Origin: Pomphorhynchus laevis
Taxonomy: Eukaryota > Acanthocephala > Palaeacanthocephala > Echinorhynchida > Pomphorhynchidae
Length of the DNA stretch: 64,000 bases
Direction of reading: 5' to 3'
Assembly: GCA_012934845.2 (NCBI GenBank)
Contig: WNNJ02003556.1
Location: forward strand, 1 to 64,000
Below, in pieces: positions 54,021 to 64,000 of the stretch (position 1 is the first letter of the stretch; each line of letters starts with the position of its first letter). The position numbers and the translations under genes are program-made. The notes beneath the pieces are model-generated. The model was not told where the DNA came from. It ran no database searches and saw only the letters and a list, made by a program, of their open reading frames with translations.

Positions 54021-54400
54021 GTGTTCATTTACATTGATGTTTGTTGTAGCTGGGACACCAACCGAGTTCGTTACACTCGATGGGGCAAGTCCTTATTTAA
54101 TGGCGGGACCATCTCGCCATGTTAATGTGCTAGCCCATATTTGGTTGATGGCATTTTTTAGGAATCAAGAGTGCCAACTCCGAATCCACCACCGTCATAG
54201 CACATCCACTGATTGTCCGCGGCTACTTATTCGTCAAACGGTTGTTTGCTTATGCCGTAGCTAACTTTCATATCTGAAGGCTCCTCCTCTATCCGCAACC
54301 CGGGGAAGTGCCAAGTAGCCCCAGATAGGCCCCAAGTTCAATTATATTATATTGAACAATTAAATATATATTTAATATTATATATTAAATATTATATTAT
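54021..54400. other. Probable 5' part of the same RTE-like LINE
   Basis: GC-richer than the surrounding intron and contiguous with the endonuclease remnant. An 81-codon + strand frame (54019-54264) is probably antisense. A run of TATTATATTAAATATTATAT repeats follows to 54450. Confidence 0.35.
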
Positions 54401-54439
54401 ATTATAAAAGTAGTTCAGTATATTTTTAATTAAATATTA

Positions 54440-54860
54440 TATATTATATTGAACAAGTGGTTCTTATTTCGAAGTTATATATCATACCAGGACTTCCGCG
54501 AGCACATGTTTGACCCCGACACCGCAGCAGATTGTAGTCAGCTTCTGTGCAAAATTGTCCGAACGATATCGTGCCTAATTGTTGGTAAACAGCCACGTTT
54601 GAAGAAGAATGCATGACATATGTTGACAACATCACCACACACAGGTATTTGTGGTCATGTCTGTTGGAGTCCAACCATGGCGTGCGCATTTTGTGTCTTT
54701 GAATTCAATGCGACTTATATGGAAGATATCGCTCGTAACTGGCAAGCTGCTTAACCATGTAGATGCGCTGTTCTGAAAGCATGAGAGATATCCCGAGACA
54801 CGACTTGCTTGGAGTCTGTCTATACTCGACTGTAATTTCTCCTGGCGCAATGTGACAATG
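54440..54860 (-). mobile_element. RLE-bearing LINE fragment related to copy E
   Basis: On the - strand: QNSASTWLSSLPVTSDIFHI, SRIEFKDTKCARHGWTPTDM, TTNTCVW and, after a frame change, GCLPTIRHDIVRTILHRS. This corresponds to 43420-43690 of copy E (ASSWLGTIPVMRERFHPSRN, ARNGWTPTELSKNVCACG). It is the thumb-to-endonuclease junction only. Confidence 0.75.
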
Positions 54861-54879
54861 TATATAATAATACTATAAT

Positions 54880-55310
54880 AATATTAAAATAATATTGTTT
54901 TATTTTTTATTAAATACGTATATTCAGTTTGCTGATTTGATTTGCTTGTATTTTACGATATGGCTTGTGGCCGTTATCGGTTTAGAAACATATCTCATTG
55001 AACTATTGTTTTTATATAACAAAAAAAAACTAAAAAATTGCAAACATATAAACTGTTTATAATTTTTTTAAGATCATTCCTTCTGATGACCTCAATTCTT
55101 ATTCTGATACAACGTCTGTCTTTTATTAGTAAATTCATAAAAATGACGTTTATTTTAATTTTTTTTATTTTAACTTGATTTAAATTATAGAAAATCTAAA
55201 AGCAATTATTAATTTTATTATTTAATTATTAAATTTTGATTAAGCATTATTATGTTTTGTTTATTTTATAATTACAATAAATACGTAGACTCAGTTAGCT
55301 GATTTAATAG
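54880..55310 (-). repeat. Penelope-associated AT-rich end repeat, - strand
   Basis: The reverse complement of the block at 49920-50200: TTATTAGTAAATTCATAAAA, AAATTTTGATTAAGCATTAT and TACGTAGACTCAGTTAGCTG. Confidence 0.65.
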
Positions 55311-55725
55311 CAGGATTGTTCGAAATATTGTAATTTCCGGAATGAAACTAATTTCTTCGTTCCTGTAAATTTACAAAAATATACTAAACATTTAAACTTC
55401 TAAAATGTATATGCTGTCTCAATTATTCATTTCTTCTCAAAAACACTTTTAACTAGAGTTTGATAAATTTCATTTCAACGACATTAATATCGCAAATGAT
55501 GTATATGTGATATAATGATGTTAATGATATAACATATATATCATTTATGATATATATGACTAATTATGATATTACTCCACACATATTTACTGCAAGCGTG
55601 TAGAGCAAAAATTAGTTTTTTAATTACTATACAAATACGATAAATAATTTGTATTAATTATTGTTTCAGTTTTTATCGTTAATTATATAACTGAAAAAAA
55701 ATTAAAATACTATTGACTTTTTAAG

Positions 55726-55823
55726 GATTGGCTAATGTTGCATAGTCGTTCAATACAGGGCAATGCTAAACAAGGTCAAATGAATCAAGGCCCTCAACAA
55801 TCACCTCATGCTTCTAATAATAG
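55726..55823 (+). CDS. SEC23: SEC23 exon 5 (residues 207-238)
   Basis: Reads DWLMLHSRSIQGNAKQGQMN, then QGPQQSPHASNN, and ends in phase 2 (AG). It is the variable Gln/Pro-rich linker that in human Sec23 precedes SNRFLQPV. Identity is low in this part for all Sec23 proteins; the call rests on exact phase with exons 4 and 6 and on length. Confidence 0.88.
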
Positions 55824-56419
55824 GTAAATAATTTGTTAAATATTCTGATATATATTATCGGATATTTACCATATCTTAATCGTAATTTATCATGTTATTG
55901 TTTCATACGAAATGAGGAAATGTTTTCTTGATTTTTTTTCTCAATGCAATTTAATTTATAATCATATAATAGTCTACTTAATTTGATTCTTGAAAGTCAA
56001 ATAATTTCTAGATTGTTGTTCAAAAAGATCATGAAAGGATACCTTGATAATAATCGGTTAAGCATATTTAACTAAAGTCATATCATTTTAATATAATGTT
56101 CATTTGCAGTTTATGATTCAGTATTAAAATTTTGGATTATTATTTTTGTTTCCTTAATCTGATACAATAACAATAAATTGTTCTAACATGAATGATATAT
56201 GTATGTGTTAGATACTAACATCTAACACAATGGTTCATAAATTCTACACCGTGTTGTTATCTTATAGAATTATTTAATGTAGCCATAAATATTTAATTTA
56301 AATTTATGTTAACTATTGAATGTTGATAGCATTATTTGTTAGACTTTCAGTGATTATTAAAGAATAAACTTTGCAATTCAAGTTTTTACAAAAAATAAAT
56401 ATATTGGTAGAAGATTGTT
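55824..56419. other. SEC23 intron 5, left part
   Basis: AT-rich sequence with no recognisable element. Confidence 0.5.
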
Positions 56420-57480
56420 TTGCAAGATATCGAATTTTTATTTTTTGTTTTTTTTATATCAGTATTTTTTACAATTTACAAATTTAAATAATGCTAAATA
56501 AAAATTGAACAATTAAAAATTAAATTATTTAATAATAAATAATTAGAAATAATAAGTAATTTTTTAAAAATTTTATATAATTAATATAAAGTTAAAAAAA
56601 ATATTTAAAATAATAATCAATTTTTATGAATTGACTAATAAATAACAGAATATGTATCACAATAAAGATTGTAGTTCTGAAAGAACTGCTATGCTATCAG
56701 GTTTTGGCTTATAATCTTTGACCCAACATAGCAGCGGGGCCAAATACATGCTAATTACGTATTTGCTCTGATAAAATTTTATTATATTATATCTCGTTCT
56801 AAACAAAGTATATTTTTTGTTATACATACTTAAAAATTTTCTTCTAATGATTTTAAATTTATTCTATATATTATTGTGTTGATTTATATATTTTACTATT
56901 TTCTGCTTGATGTTATTTTTATAGTAACCTAGTTTAAAATATGCATCTATTAAATTATTTAAATGATTTTGAAGAAAACCAATATCATTACAAATTGCTG
57001 CAATTCTTAAAATTTCATTATTTAATGTATTATATTTTATATTATATGGCATGCATGAATGCTCATGCAAAAATATGTTTCTTGTAAATTTAAATATGTC
57101 ATCTTTACGATATAAATTAATAGTAGTTTTAGTTAATGTTAATTTAATGTTCATATCTAGATATACACCTTCTTTATCATTAATATAGGTTTTGTTAAGA
57201 ATAAGGCTTTCTGGATAATTTTGTTCTTTTAACAATATTGTGTTAATAATATTGTTTGTATTGTAAATTTATTCTTTATCTTATTATATATTACTATTTT
57301 CTGTTGGATGGTATTTTTATATTAACCTAGTTTCAAATACGGATCTATTAAATTATTTAAATGATTTTGAAGAAAACCAATATCGTTACAAATTGTTGCA
57401 ATTCTTAAAATTTCATTATTTAATGTATTATATTTTATATTATATGGTATGCATGAATGCTCATTCGTCCACTAATTTTA
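56420..57480 (-). mobile_element. Penelope-like element, best-preserved copy
   Basis: On the - strand a reverse-transcriptase C-terminal region (57235-56864) is followed by the AACATAGCAGC-bearing segment (56690-56790) and the AT-rich end repeat (56440-56680). A partial second reverse-transcriptase copy adjoins at 57240-57480, giving a tandem or overlapping arrangement as is common for Penelope-like elements. No GIY-YIG endonuclease was recognised. Confidence 0.7.
56864..57235 (-). pseudogene. Penelope-like reverse transcriptase, C-terminal fragment
   Basis: A 123-codon open frame: EQNYPESLILNKTYINDKEG, VYLDMNIKLTLTKTTINLYR, KDDIFKFTRNIFLHEHSCMP, LRIAAICNDIGFLQNHLNNL and IDAYFKLGYYKNNIKQKIVK. 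This is the post-catalytic connection and thumb of Penelope-like reverse transcriptases (pattern YLDxxI, then YxKxDxFxF, RYAxxC..FL, L..KGY). The upstream YIDD motif survives in the copy at 59050. Confidence 0.75.
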
Positions 57481-58200
57481 TTTTTTGTTTATTACTTTAC
57501 AAAAAATTAGTCTGCTATAATTAACCTACTATTACAGAGAAATACGCCATTAGCATTTTTTTGTTCCCGCTGCTTTGATGGGTCAAAGAATATGCTCAGA
57601 AACCTGATAACATAAGAGTTCCTTCTGATGATCTATAATCCTTATTATGATACATTGTCTGTTATTTATTGGACAATTTTTTAAAATATATGTCAACGTT
57701 ATACCTATAGCGACTGGCTGCACGCTGCATCGTTTTACCGCTAAGGTAGCTGTGAGACTTATGTGCTTGTCACAGATCAATGGACTACTTCCAAATCAAG
57801 GATAAGTTGGTGTTCCAATGGCTGTAAATGCCGTGTTCACTCAGTGAGATTATTCTTCTAGTTCAATCCTTTTTCGGCTATTGAAGCTGAAATTTCACAA
57901 CGCCTTCAATTTTTTGATCGATCGGTGTTTGTTTTTACTGTTAGCGAGCTAGTACCAGAACTGCTACTTTTCGTTACATGCTGTTACGCATCTGACTCCT
58001 AACTTTTGTTCAGCAATATGGTAATTTCTTCTAGTAGCGGTTTCCAGCTGGGATACCCTCTTGGACTTTTTTATTCTCCCTTACCATTAATTTTTTAACA
58101 CACTACTTGAAGTTCCCATTAAATTCTTGGTATTTGGATGACTTGACCTTGAGTGGACCAGACGATCTTCTTTGTGGTTATAATGTAGGTATTGACACAA
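57481..58200. other. Decayed transposon sequence in SEC23 intron 5
   Basis: 57540-57690 matches Penelope-associated segments (GTTCCTTCTGATGATCTATA, ATTATGATACATTGTCTGTT). 57700-58170 holds GC-richer, possibly reverse-transcriptase-derived sequence (CTTGGTATTTGGATGACTTG, read LVFGDLT or YLDDLT) with no stable frame. Confidence 0.4.
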
Positions 58201-58205
58201 TGTAA

Positions 58206-58262
58206 GTATTGGATCAGTATATGATGAGATTCACTAATACCGAAATGTAGCTTACTGCTGTT
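58206..58262 (+). ncRNA. Hammerhead-like motif, left of the retrozyme-like unit
   Basis: GTATTGGATCAGTAT, ATGATGA (58221-58227; core C changed to A), AATACC, GAAA (58242-58245), ATGTAGCTTA (stem III, site at 58254) and CTGCTG (58255-58260). Stem I pairs CAGTA(T) with (C)TGCTG through a wobble. Confidence 0.55.
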
Positions 58263-58581
58263 GGCTTATACTATTGTAGCAAAGTGCAGTATCATCAAAA
58301 ATTTAAATTGTAACAACGACTGCACAATTAAATTAATTTAAAACTAGGAAGCAAACTTTAGACGACTAGTTTGATAATATAAATTAATCGCAAATTTAGG
58401 TAGGTTTTCAAATGAAGGTAGATCATTCCCTTACCTTTGCTGATTTAATTTAAAATCGGAAATGATTTTAATTAAATCTGCAAAATTTAAGACGAACGTG
58501 TTGATTAAAACTAAATACCAAAAAAACAGACGATTCGAATGATCTTCAGCCATCATTTAAAGGGCCGAAACGTGAAATATA

Positions 58582-58640
58582 GGTATTGGATCAGTAGCTA
58601 ACGAGGTCCACCAATACTGAAATGTAGCGTACTGCTTTTG
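58582..58640 (+). ncRNA. Hammerhead-like motif, right of the retrozyme-like unit
   Basis: GGTATTGGATCAGTAG, CTAACGA (58598-58604; core CTGATGA altered at G5), GGTCCACCAATACT, GAAA (58619-58622), ATGTAGCGTA (site at 58631) and CTGCT. It is preceded by GGCCGAAACGTGAAATATAG, as in the 39-kb motif. Confidence 0.55.
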
Positions 58641-58999
58641 ACTTATAGTATTTAAGTGAAATGCAGTGTCATCAAAAATTTAAATTGTAGTAACGACTGC
58701 ACAATTAAATTATCATTTTATTTTATACATTGTTACATTTCATTGTATCAAATGAAATGTATTATATCACATCATTTTACATTTTTTAATAGAATACAAA
58801 TGCATGATTTTTTCACACTTTCCATAAGTCGATCAAAATTAATATTATGATCTACACCTTTTTACCGATCTCGCGTAAAGTTTGCGCGAGCAAATTGTTT
58901 GCTTAAAATTTTGCACCAATTCTAATATTTTGTTTTTGCCGTACGACGTCGGGAAGTGCGACTTTTAATTTTAACGAATTTTCCGATATAAATTTGTTC

Positions 59000-59455
59000 A
59001 TAATTGTGTGAAAAATAAATTTAAATCATATAAAAATATTGAATATATATTTTGATACATTGATGATCTGTATGTATTTAACACTAATAAATTTTATTCA
59101 ATAAGCGAACAAATTTGTCCAGGTAACATTTTTCTTAATAAAACCAATATTAATGATAAATAAGGTATATAGCTAGAAATGAACACATAATTAACGTCAA
59201 TTAAAACTACTTCTAATTTATATCGAAAAGATGACGTATTAAAAATTTACAAGGAACATTTTTGCACGAGCATTCATGCATACCATGCCGAAACCTGATA
59301 GCATATAAGTTCGTCCTGATGACCTCTAATCCTCATTCTGATACAACGTCTGTTATTTATTAGTCAATTCATAAAAATCAACTTTTATTTTTAAATTCAA
59401 CTTTTTTTAACTTGAGATTAAATTATAAAATCTTAAACAATTATTTATAATCTGA
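59000..59455 (+). mobile_element. Penelope-like reverse-transcriptase remnant, + strand
   Basis: YIDDLYVFNTNKFYSISEQI (59058 on; YIDD is the catalytic motif C), then PGNIFLNKTNINDK, LEMNT and NLYRKDDVLK, colinear with the - strand copy at 57235-56864. Stops interrupt it. The AT-rich end segment (ACAACGTCTGTTATTTATTAG) follows at 59340-59450. Confidence 0.75.
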
Positions 59456-59640
59456 ATCTGCAGCTGGTGCTGATGGATTGCGACCAAGCCACCTTTTGTT
59501 TCTAATCGGACGTAACGCCAACAAAGTAGGGGCCAGACTTCTTATCTCCCTGCCCTTGTTTACCAACATGGTCCAGGCGTGTCTCGTTTTGTGTTCTCCG
59601 CTAGACAGCGGTGGAGGGCAATTGTGCGTCGAATTGAAAC

Positions 59641-59715
59641 GGAGGTAGCTGGCCTTGATGTGAAAGGCCAGCTACCTCCAGATTGATCTCCTGTCAATCT
59701 TGAAACAGATTGACA
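59641..59715. repeat. Two adjacent hairpins
   Basis: First: GGAGGTAGCTGGCCTT (59641-59656) and AAGGCCAGCTACCTCC (59664-59679), perfect 16-bp arms. Second: TGTCAATCT (59692-59700) and AGATTGACA (59707-59715), perfect 9-bp arms; TCAATCT also pairs with AGATTGA at 59680-59686. They stand where the reverse-transcriptase motifs should follow. Confidence 0.9.
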
Positions 59716-60410
59716 ACTATCAGGCTTTCTACTTGCTTAAGAATTGATTCTGCATTGCAAAGATTCTGTACGTTCTGCGTTCATGCTCAGCATACATTGC
59801 CGAGGTTTCTTTGCGAGAATTCGATCAACTCGTAAAATAATCTGAGTCGAAAATATTAAATATATATTTCAATGCGTTGGCGTGGCAGCAAGCGATTCTT
59901 CCTACGTCATACGATGGATTGGGTCTCAGGCAACTAAAAGACGTGTCTCTTGCCTAATATCTCGCATCGCTCTATTAGACCGAAAGTTTAGTTACGTCTT
60001 TTTGTGCTCGTGTTGACGATTTAGACCTCTGGACAGGGTTGGTAAACTCCTTGGATGCGTGGCGACAGCGAGCTGATAATTTATTTCCTTATTTCCGAGA
60101 TATACAAAAAGAATGGGACATCATTCTAAATGATTTAAAGATAAGTAGCTTGTATTCAAATTATAATCAGATGTGCCGGGCGCGGTTGAATGCGGCTATT
60201 CAAAAGGAGAGCGCATACTGGTTGCAGGCTGTCCATATCCCATCGTTGACACACTTTTGGATAACGAGACATTACGCATCGCTATCGGTATACGAGTTGG
60301 TGCTCGTATGTGCGAGCTACATCAGTGCAGGTGAGGAACACAGGTTGGTGAGCTTAGTTTGCATGAGTTATCCTGCAAATACGCAGAAGGCAAATTGCCA
60401 AGGCACGCAG

Positions 60411-60510
60411 AGCAGGCGTCAAATCCACGACGCCTGCTTTGCGGCGTCGAATCTATGACGCCGCAAAGCATGGAAAGGTCGTAACTCCAGACGGAGTTAC
60501 GATCTTTCCA
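60411..60510. repeat. Three hairpins laid end to end
   Basis: 60411-60438 (10-bp arms, AGCAGGCGTC/GACGCCTGCT), 60435-60470 (14-bp arms, TGCTTTGCGGCGTC/GACGCCGCAAAGCA) and 60471-60510 (18-bp arms with one G/T mismatch, TGGAAAGGTCGTAACTCC/GGAGTTACGATCTTTCCA). Together they cover 100 bp with no gap. They replace the stretch between the knuckle and the endonuclease core of the LINE. Confidence 0.95.
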
Positions 60511-60959
60511 TTTTCCCGAGGAATGATCTTGTGTTGGGATTGTACATGCGTCGACGTGTTTTCCCCAAGATCAATAAACAGACAAATAAATAGATAGGAT
60601 TAGCGGTAACAATAGCAAAACTTCCAAGCGACGCAAATACGCTTCAATTTCTCACGGAGACTTATTCGAACAGATTGCCGTAGTAACGGCTGAAGTCTTT
60701 GGTCAGTCAACTTAGACTTTTTACAATGTATAGCCCGACGAATTACGGAAGCTACCGGGGACCGAAGGGAATTTTTTTGGCTAAAACAAATAATAAAATT
60801 TGCGATACAGCCAGGAAAAGCCTGATGCGTCATGGAGAGTAAGAGGAATAGTAAAATTGACTAACTTATGCGGGCAGATTCTACTTACCAGCTTTTGATT
60901 TTTTTGTTTTGTTTTCAACATAGTTGTAAATAGTTGTAATTTTGCTATTTTACATAGCA

Positions 60960-61110
60960 AAAGAATTTTGTTACAAAAAAATACTTATAATTATTTTTTC
61001 CTAATTATTAAATTTTGATTTATTGATTAAGCATTATTATAATTTTTATTTATTTATTTTTTATTTTATAATTATATTAAATACGTTGGCTCAGTTAGCT
61101 GATTTGATTT
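60960..61110 (-). repeat. Penelope-associated AT-rich end repeat, - strand
   Basis: TTAAATTTTGATTTATTGAT, TAAGCATTATTATAATTTTT and AATACGTTGGCTCAGTTAGC match the - strand block at 55200-55310. Confidence 0.6.
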
Positions 61111-61735
61111 ATTGTATTGTTCTGGAAGTACGGCAAGAACATCAGCAAGATTGTGAAGCGGATATGTTTAGCTACTGCCGATTTGCGTTCTTTGTACAGG
61201 TATGTCGTGGTGAATCGAGAGTTGAGTCTTAATGCGAAGCTCAGTGTTTACCACGCATTCTCCTTTCCTATCTTTACCTATGGTCATGAGCTTTGGGTGT
61301 TGAATGAAAAAATAATATCTCGGATACAATCGACCGAAGTTAGGTTATTTCGCTGTGTGCCGGTATTAGCCTTATAGATAAGTTTAGGAATTCGGTTGTC
61401 CGGTATGGACTCGTAGTTAAGTCGTTGCTTCCACATCGAAGAATGTCAGTTGACAAGGCCTGGCACGTTAGAATAATGTCTAGGAATTGCCTTCCTCGTA
61501 GGTTTTCCATGCCGAACTCGCTTGAAAGAGACCTCGAGCTAGACCTCTGTACTGGTTGAGAGATCAAATCTCGAAGCTGCCAAAGTACGCCTTGGGCTCT
61601 CTGAAAGTGATTTCTGGTCTGTACTTCAGGATCTTGATGTCTGGAGTAGTTTGGTTCGTACAGTGCCTCAACGACCTTACAGCTGGACCAGTGTTTGACA
61701 AGAAAAATCTTGTGTGCTTTTTTTATTATCAAGAA
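61110..61735 (+). mobile_element. LINE C-terminal fragment (RTE/jockey-like thumb)
   Basis: ELSLNAKLSVYHAFSFPIFT and YGHELWVLNEKIISRIQSTE (61210-61350), then NSVVRYGLVVKSLLPHRRMS and VDKAWHVRIMSRNCLPRRFS (61390-61510). The K-LK-Y-----P-L-YG-E-W and RI---E---LR patterns are typical of the region after the reverse transcriptase in RTE- and jockey-type LINEs. Only the 3' end is present, which fits a 5'-truncated insertion. Confidence 0.75.
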
Positions 61736-61807
61736 ATTGTTGTTGTTAATTATATAATCAATTAAAAATTATTAATTTATATATTTGTTATAAGCAGATA
61801 ATTTTAG

Positions 61808-61952
61808 ATTTTTACTTCCGATATCCCAATACGAAAAGCAAATCAGTGAAATAATCAGTCAAGTGAGGAATGATCCTTGGCCCCTTTTCCAAGGTAAACG
61901 AGCAAGACGTTCAACAGGAACAGCGTTGAGCATCGCTGTAAGCTTACTTGAG
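61808..61952 (+). CDS. SEC23: SEC23 exon 6 (residues 239-287)
   Basis: It completes Arg239 (AG|A) and reads FLLPISQYEKQISEIISQVR, then NDPWPLFQGKRARRSTGTAL and SIAVSLLE, equivalent to human NRFLQPVQ and [20 protein letters not shown]. Acceptor AATTTTAG, donor GAG|GTAGGA, phase 0. Confidence 0.95.
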
Positions 61953-62687
61953 GTAGGATATTGTAATGAATTGTTCAAAACTTAAATTTAAAACCAATCA
62001 AAATTTAAATTTTATTTTTCCTTTCTTCTCTTTAGATTTCGAAAAGTAAGCCCTGGATGTCTTATCCCGGGAACTTCACGTACCTTACTTTAAAAATAAC
62101 TCTATTTTTATCAGTTATAGTTAATACTCAATATCCACATGCTGACTGGTGAAAGTTGATAAATAAAATAATTACTGATCATTTATGTTTTAATAGATGC
62201 CTTATTACAAACGAGTACAGAATAGAAGAGTCGTTTGTAAAATATATAACTTCAAGTTTTATATATTTGAAGAAAATTGATTAAGATTCATTATCGTTAA
62301 CAAGTCTTTATTTAAAACATTTATTTAAAAGCTATTTTTGAAGATTATATTTTTATATTTTATCTTTAACGATGTAATTCAAATGTTTGCCAAATGAAAC
62401 TATTATATTACATTATGTTTGTACATGACTGATATCGAATTGTTAATTGATTTATACTCAATCTCAGAATTGCTTAAAGGCCCTTTTTTACAATGCTAAA
62501 GCAGGACAATGTGCGTTCGACCACAAAGTATATCTTTTTGTAACATATTGATTCGCAAAATTTATAACACGAACATGTGTTAGGAATTCACCCGTGAGGT
62601 TTATCAATAGAGTTTTTTAAATTTAATTCACACAATATTGACATTATTTGTTAATTTCTAATTTTTCTGACTGATTTTTTTTGCTAG
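61953..62687. other. SEC23 intron 6
   Basis: 735 bp of AT-rich sequence without a recognisable transposon. It ends in the acceptor TTTTTTTTGCTAG. Confidence 0.6.
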
Positions 62688-63189
<502 letters not shown>

Positions 63190-64000
63190 ACAGATTGAAT
63201 CAGCAAATATAGTCTACGTTTTTAATATAATTATAAAATTAAAAATAATAATGCTAAATCATAATTTAATTAAATAATAATAAATTGGTTTACGTTCTTT
63301 TATAGTTCAAATAAAGTTAAAATAAAAAATTGAAATTTTAAATAAGTCAATTTTTATGAATTGACTAATAAATACAGACGATGTATAAGAATAAGTATTA
63401 GAGGTCATCATAAGGAACATAATTTTATTTAAAATTTAAAATAAAGTTAATTTTTATGAATTGACTGATCAATAATATACGATGTATCAGAATAATAATT
63501 AGAGATCATCAAGAGCAATTGCTATGCTATTAGTTTCTGCCTCTATTCGTCGACACAACATAGCAGCAAGGACAGATACATGTTAATGATGTATTTCCTC
63601 TGATAAAATTGTATTATCAAGTATCTTATTCTAATACAAAATATAGTATTTATTAATTGTTTAAAAAATTACAATAATGTGCAAGCAAAATGAATAACTT
63701 TGTCGTTGTGATGTAGGCGTTCAATTGCATTCAGTGCTCTGTAAGCGAAGCTGGGACTGATGTACCATTGCCAATTTTTCGTTATCAAGCCATAAAAAAT
63801 TTCCGTTAATGATTTTAAATTTATTTTTAACGTTTTTGTTTTGATTTATTATTTTACGATTTATTAATTTGATTTTATTTTTATAAGAAAGCCAATATCG
63901 TTACAAATGGTTGCAATTCTAAAAATTTCATTATTTAATGTATTATATTTTATATTATATGGTATGCATAAATGCTCATGCAAAAATATGTCCATAAAAA
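63190..64000 (-). mobile_element. Penelope-like element remnant at the window edge
   Basis: The AT-rich end repeat (63190-63380, partly duplicated at 63420-63510), the AACATAGCAGC segment (63555-63620) and the start of the reverse-transcriptase C-terminal region on the - strand (63790-64000, matching 56830-57080). The element continues beyond the window. Confidence 0.65.

Larger units (their letters stand above)
58201..58710 (+). mobile_element. Retrozyme-like repeat: about 377-nt unit between two hammerhead motifs
   Basis: Hammerhead-like motifs at 58206-58262 and 58582-58640 stand in the same direction. Predicted cleavage sites after 58254 and 58631 enclose a 377-nt unit. The sequence after each site is the same (CTGCT-TT-G-CTTATA, then GCAGT-TCATCAAAAATTTAAATT and AACGACTGCACAATTAAATTA), so the second motif is followed by the start of another unit. 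This matches the known layout of animal retrozymes, small non-autonomous circular-RNA retroelements probably copied by Penelope-type enzymes. Core bases are altered in both motifs. Confidence 0.6.
59455..60850 (+). mobile_element. Second-group RLE-bearing LINE, diverged but long copy
   Basis: Landmarks in order: SAAGADGLRPSHLLFLIGRN and ARLLISLPLFTNM (59460-59570), thumb (LPTSYDGLGLRQLKDVSLA, 59905-59955), EWDIILN and CRARLNAAIQKESAYWLQAV (60110-60235), knuckle LSCKYAEGKLPRH (60368-60405) and the endonuclease core GVTIFPFSRGMILCWDCTCV (60494-60555). The C-terminus is SKRRKYASISHGDLFEQIAV, RRITEATGDRREFFWLKQII and KFAIQPG (60620-60825). Reverse-transcriptase motifs A to C are missing. Several hairpins replace expected coding sequence (59641-59715 and 60411-60510). 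Confidence 0.8.

Noticed and set aside
54019-54264. 81-codon + strand frame as a gene
   Set aside because: It lies antisense to the probable 5' part of an RTE-like LINE and has no family features.
60600-60833. 77-codon - strand frame as a gene
   Set aside because: The + strand reads as the C-terminus of the second-group LINE endonuclease over the same bases.

Overview
The window is AT-rich DNA from a eukaryote with GT-AG introns. It is most likely an invertebrate animal from a fast-evolving lineage; I cannot name the species. It carries CR1/L2-type LINEs with a PHD-like ORF1, LINEs with a restriction-like endonuclease of a kind common in invertebrates, Penelope-like elements and hammerhead-type ribozyme motifs. 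No rRNA, tRNA, CRISPR array or bacterial-style operon was seen.

The only host gene I can support is SEC23, the GTPase-activating inner-coat subunit of the COPII vesicle coat. It lies on the + strand from 35848 and runs off the right edge. Seven coding exons (35848-36083, 44761-44905, 51783-51860, 52432-52590, 55726-55823, 61808-61952, 62688-62846) join in phase and encode the first 340 residues, including all four zinc-binding cysteines. The introns are up to 8.7 kb long and packed with transposon remnants.

Left of SEC23 (1-35.7 kb) is a nested transposon graveyard. A 199-bp perfect palindrome sits near the left end. Two very similar CR1-like LINEs face each other as a large inverted pair (about 1.8-6.15 kb on +, 20.7-24.5 kb on -). 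Between them, three LINEs with a restriction-like endonuclease (copies A, B, C) lie head to tail on the - strand. An L2/CR1-like LINE with a tandemly duplicated ORF1 has inserted into the N-terminal cysteine-rich segment of copy B. A 476-bp inverted repeat made of two outward-facing LINE 3' ends surrounds a 101-bp piece copied from copy C. Further right, a second copy of the L2/CR1-like LINE interrupts another LINE's endonuclease. Then come an older relative, a broken Ty3/Gypsy-type LTR fossil whose two halves face opposite ways, and a fragment of a second endonuclease-bearing LINE group that ends about 120 bp before the SEC23 start codon.

Inside the SEC23 introns are more LINE remnants, many Penelope-like fragments and several hammerhead-like motifs. 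The best ribozyme candidate is a complete type I fold at 46263-46335 (-). At 58.2-58.7 kb two motifs bracket a unit of about 377 nt, the layout expected of an animal retrozyme. A repeated oddity of the window is short, near-perfect hairpins inside otherwise recognisable transposon sequence, as if replication or reverse transcription had often switched template and copied itself backwards.
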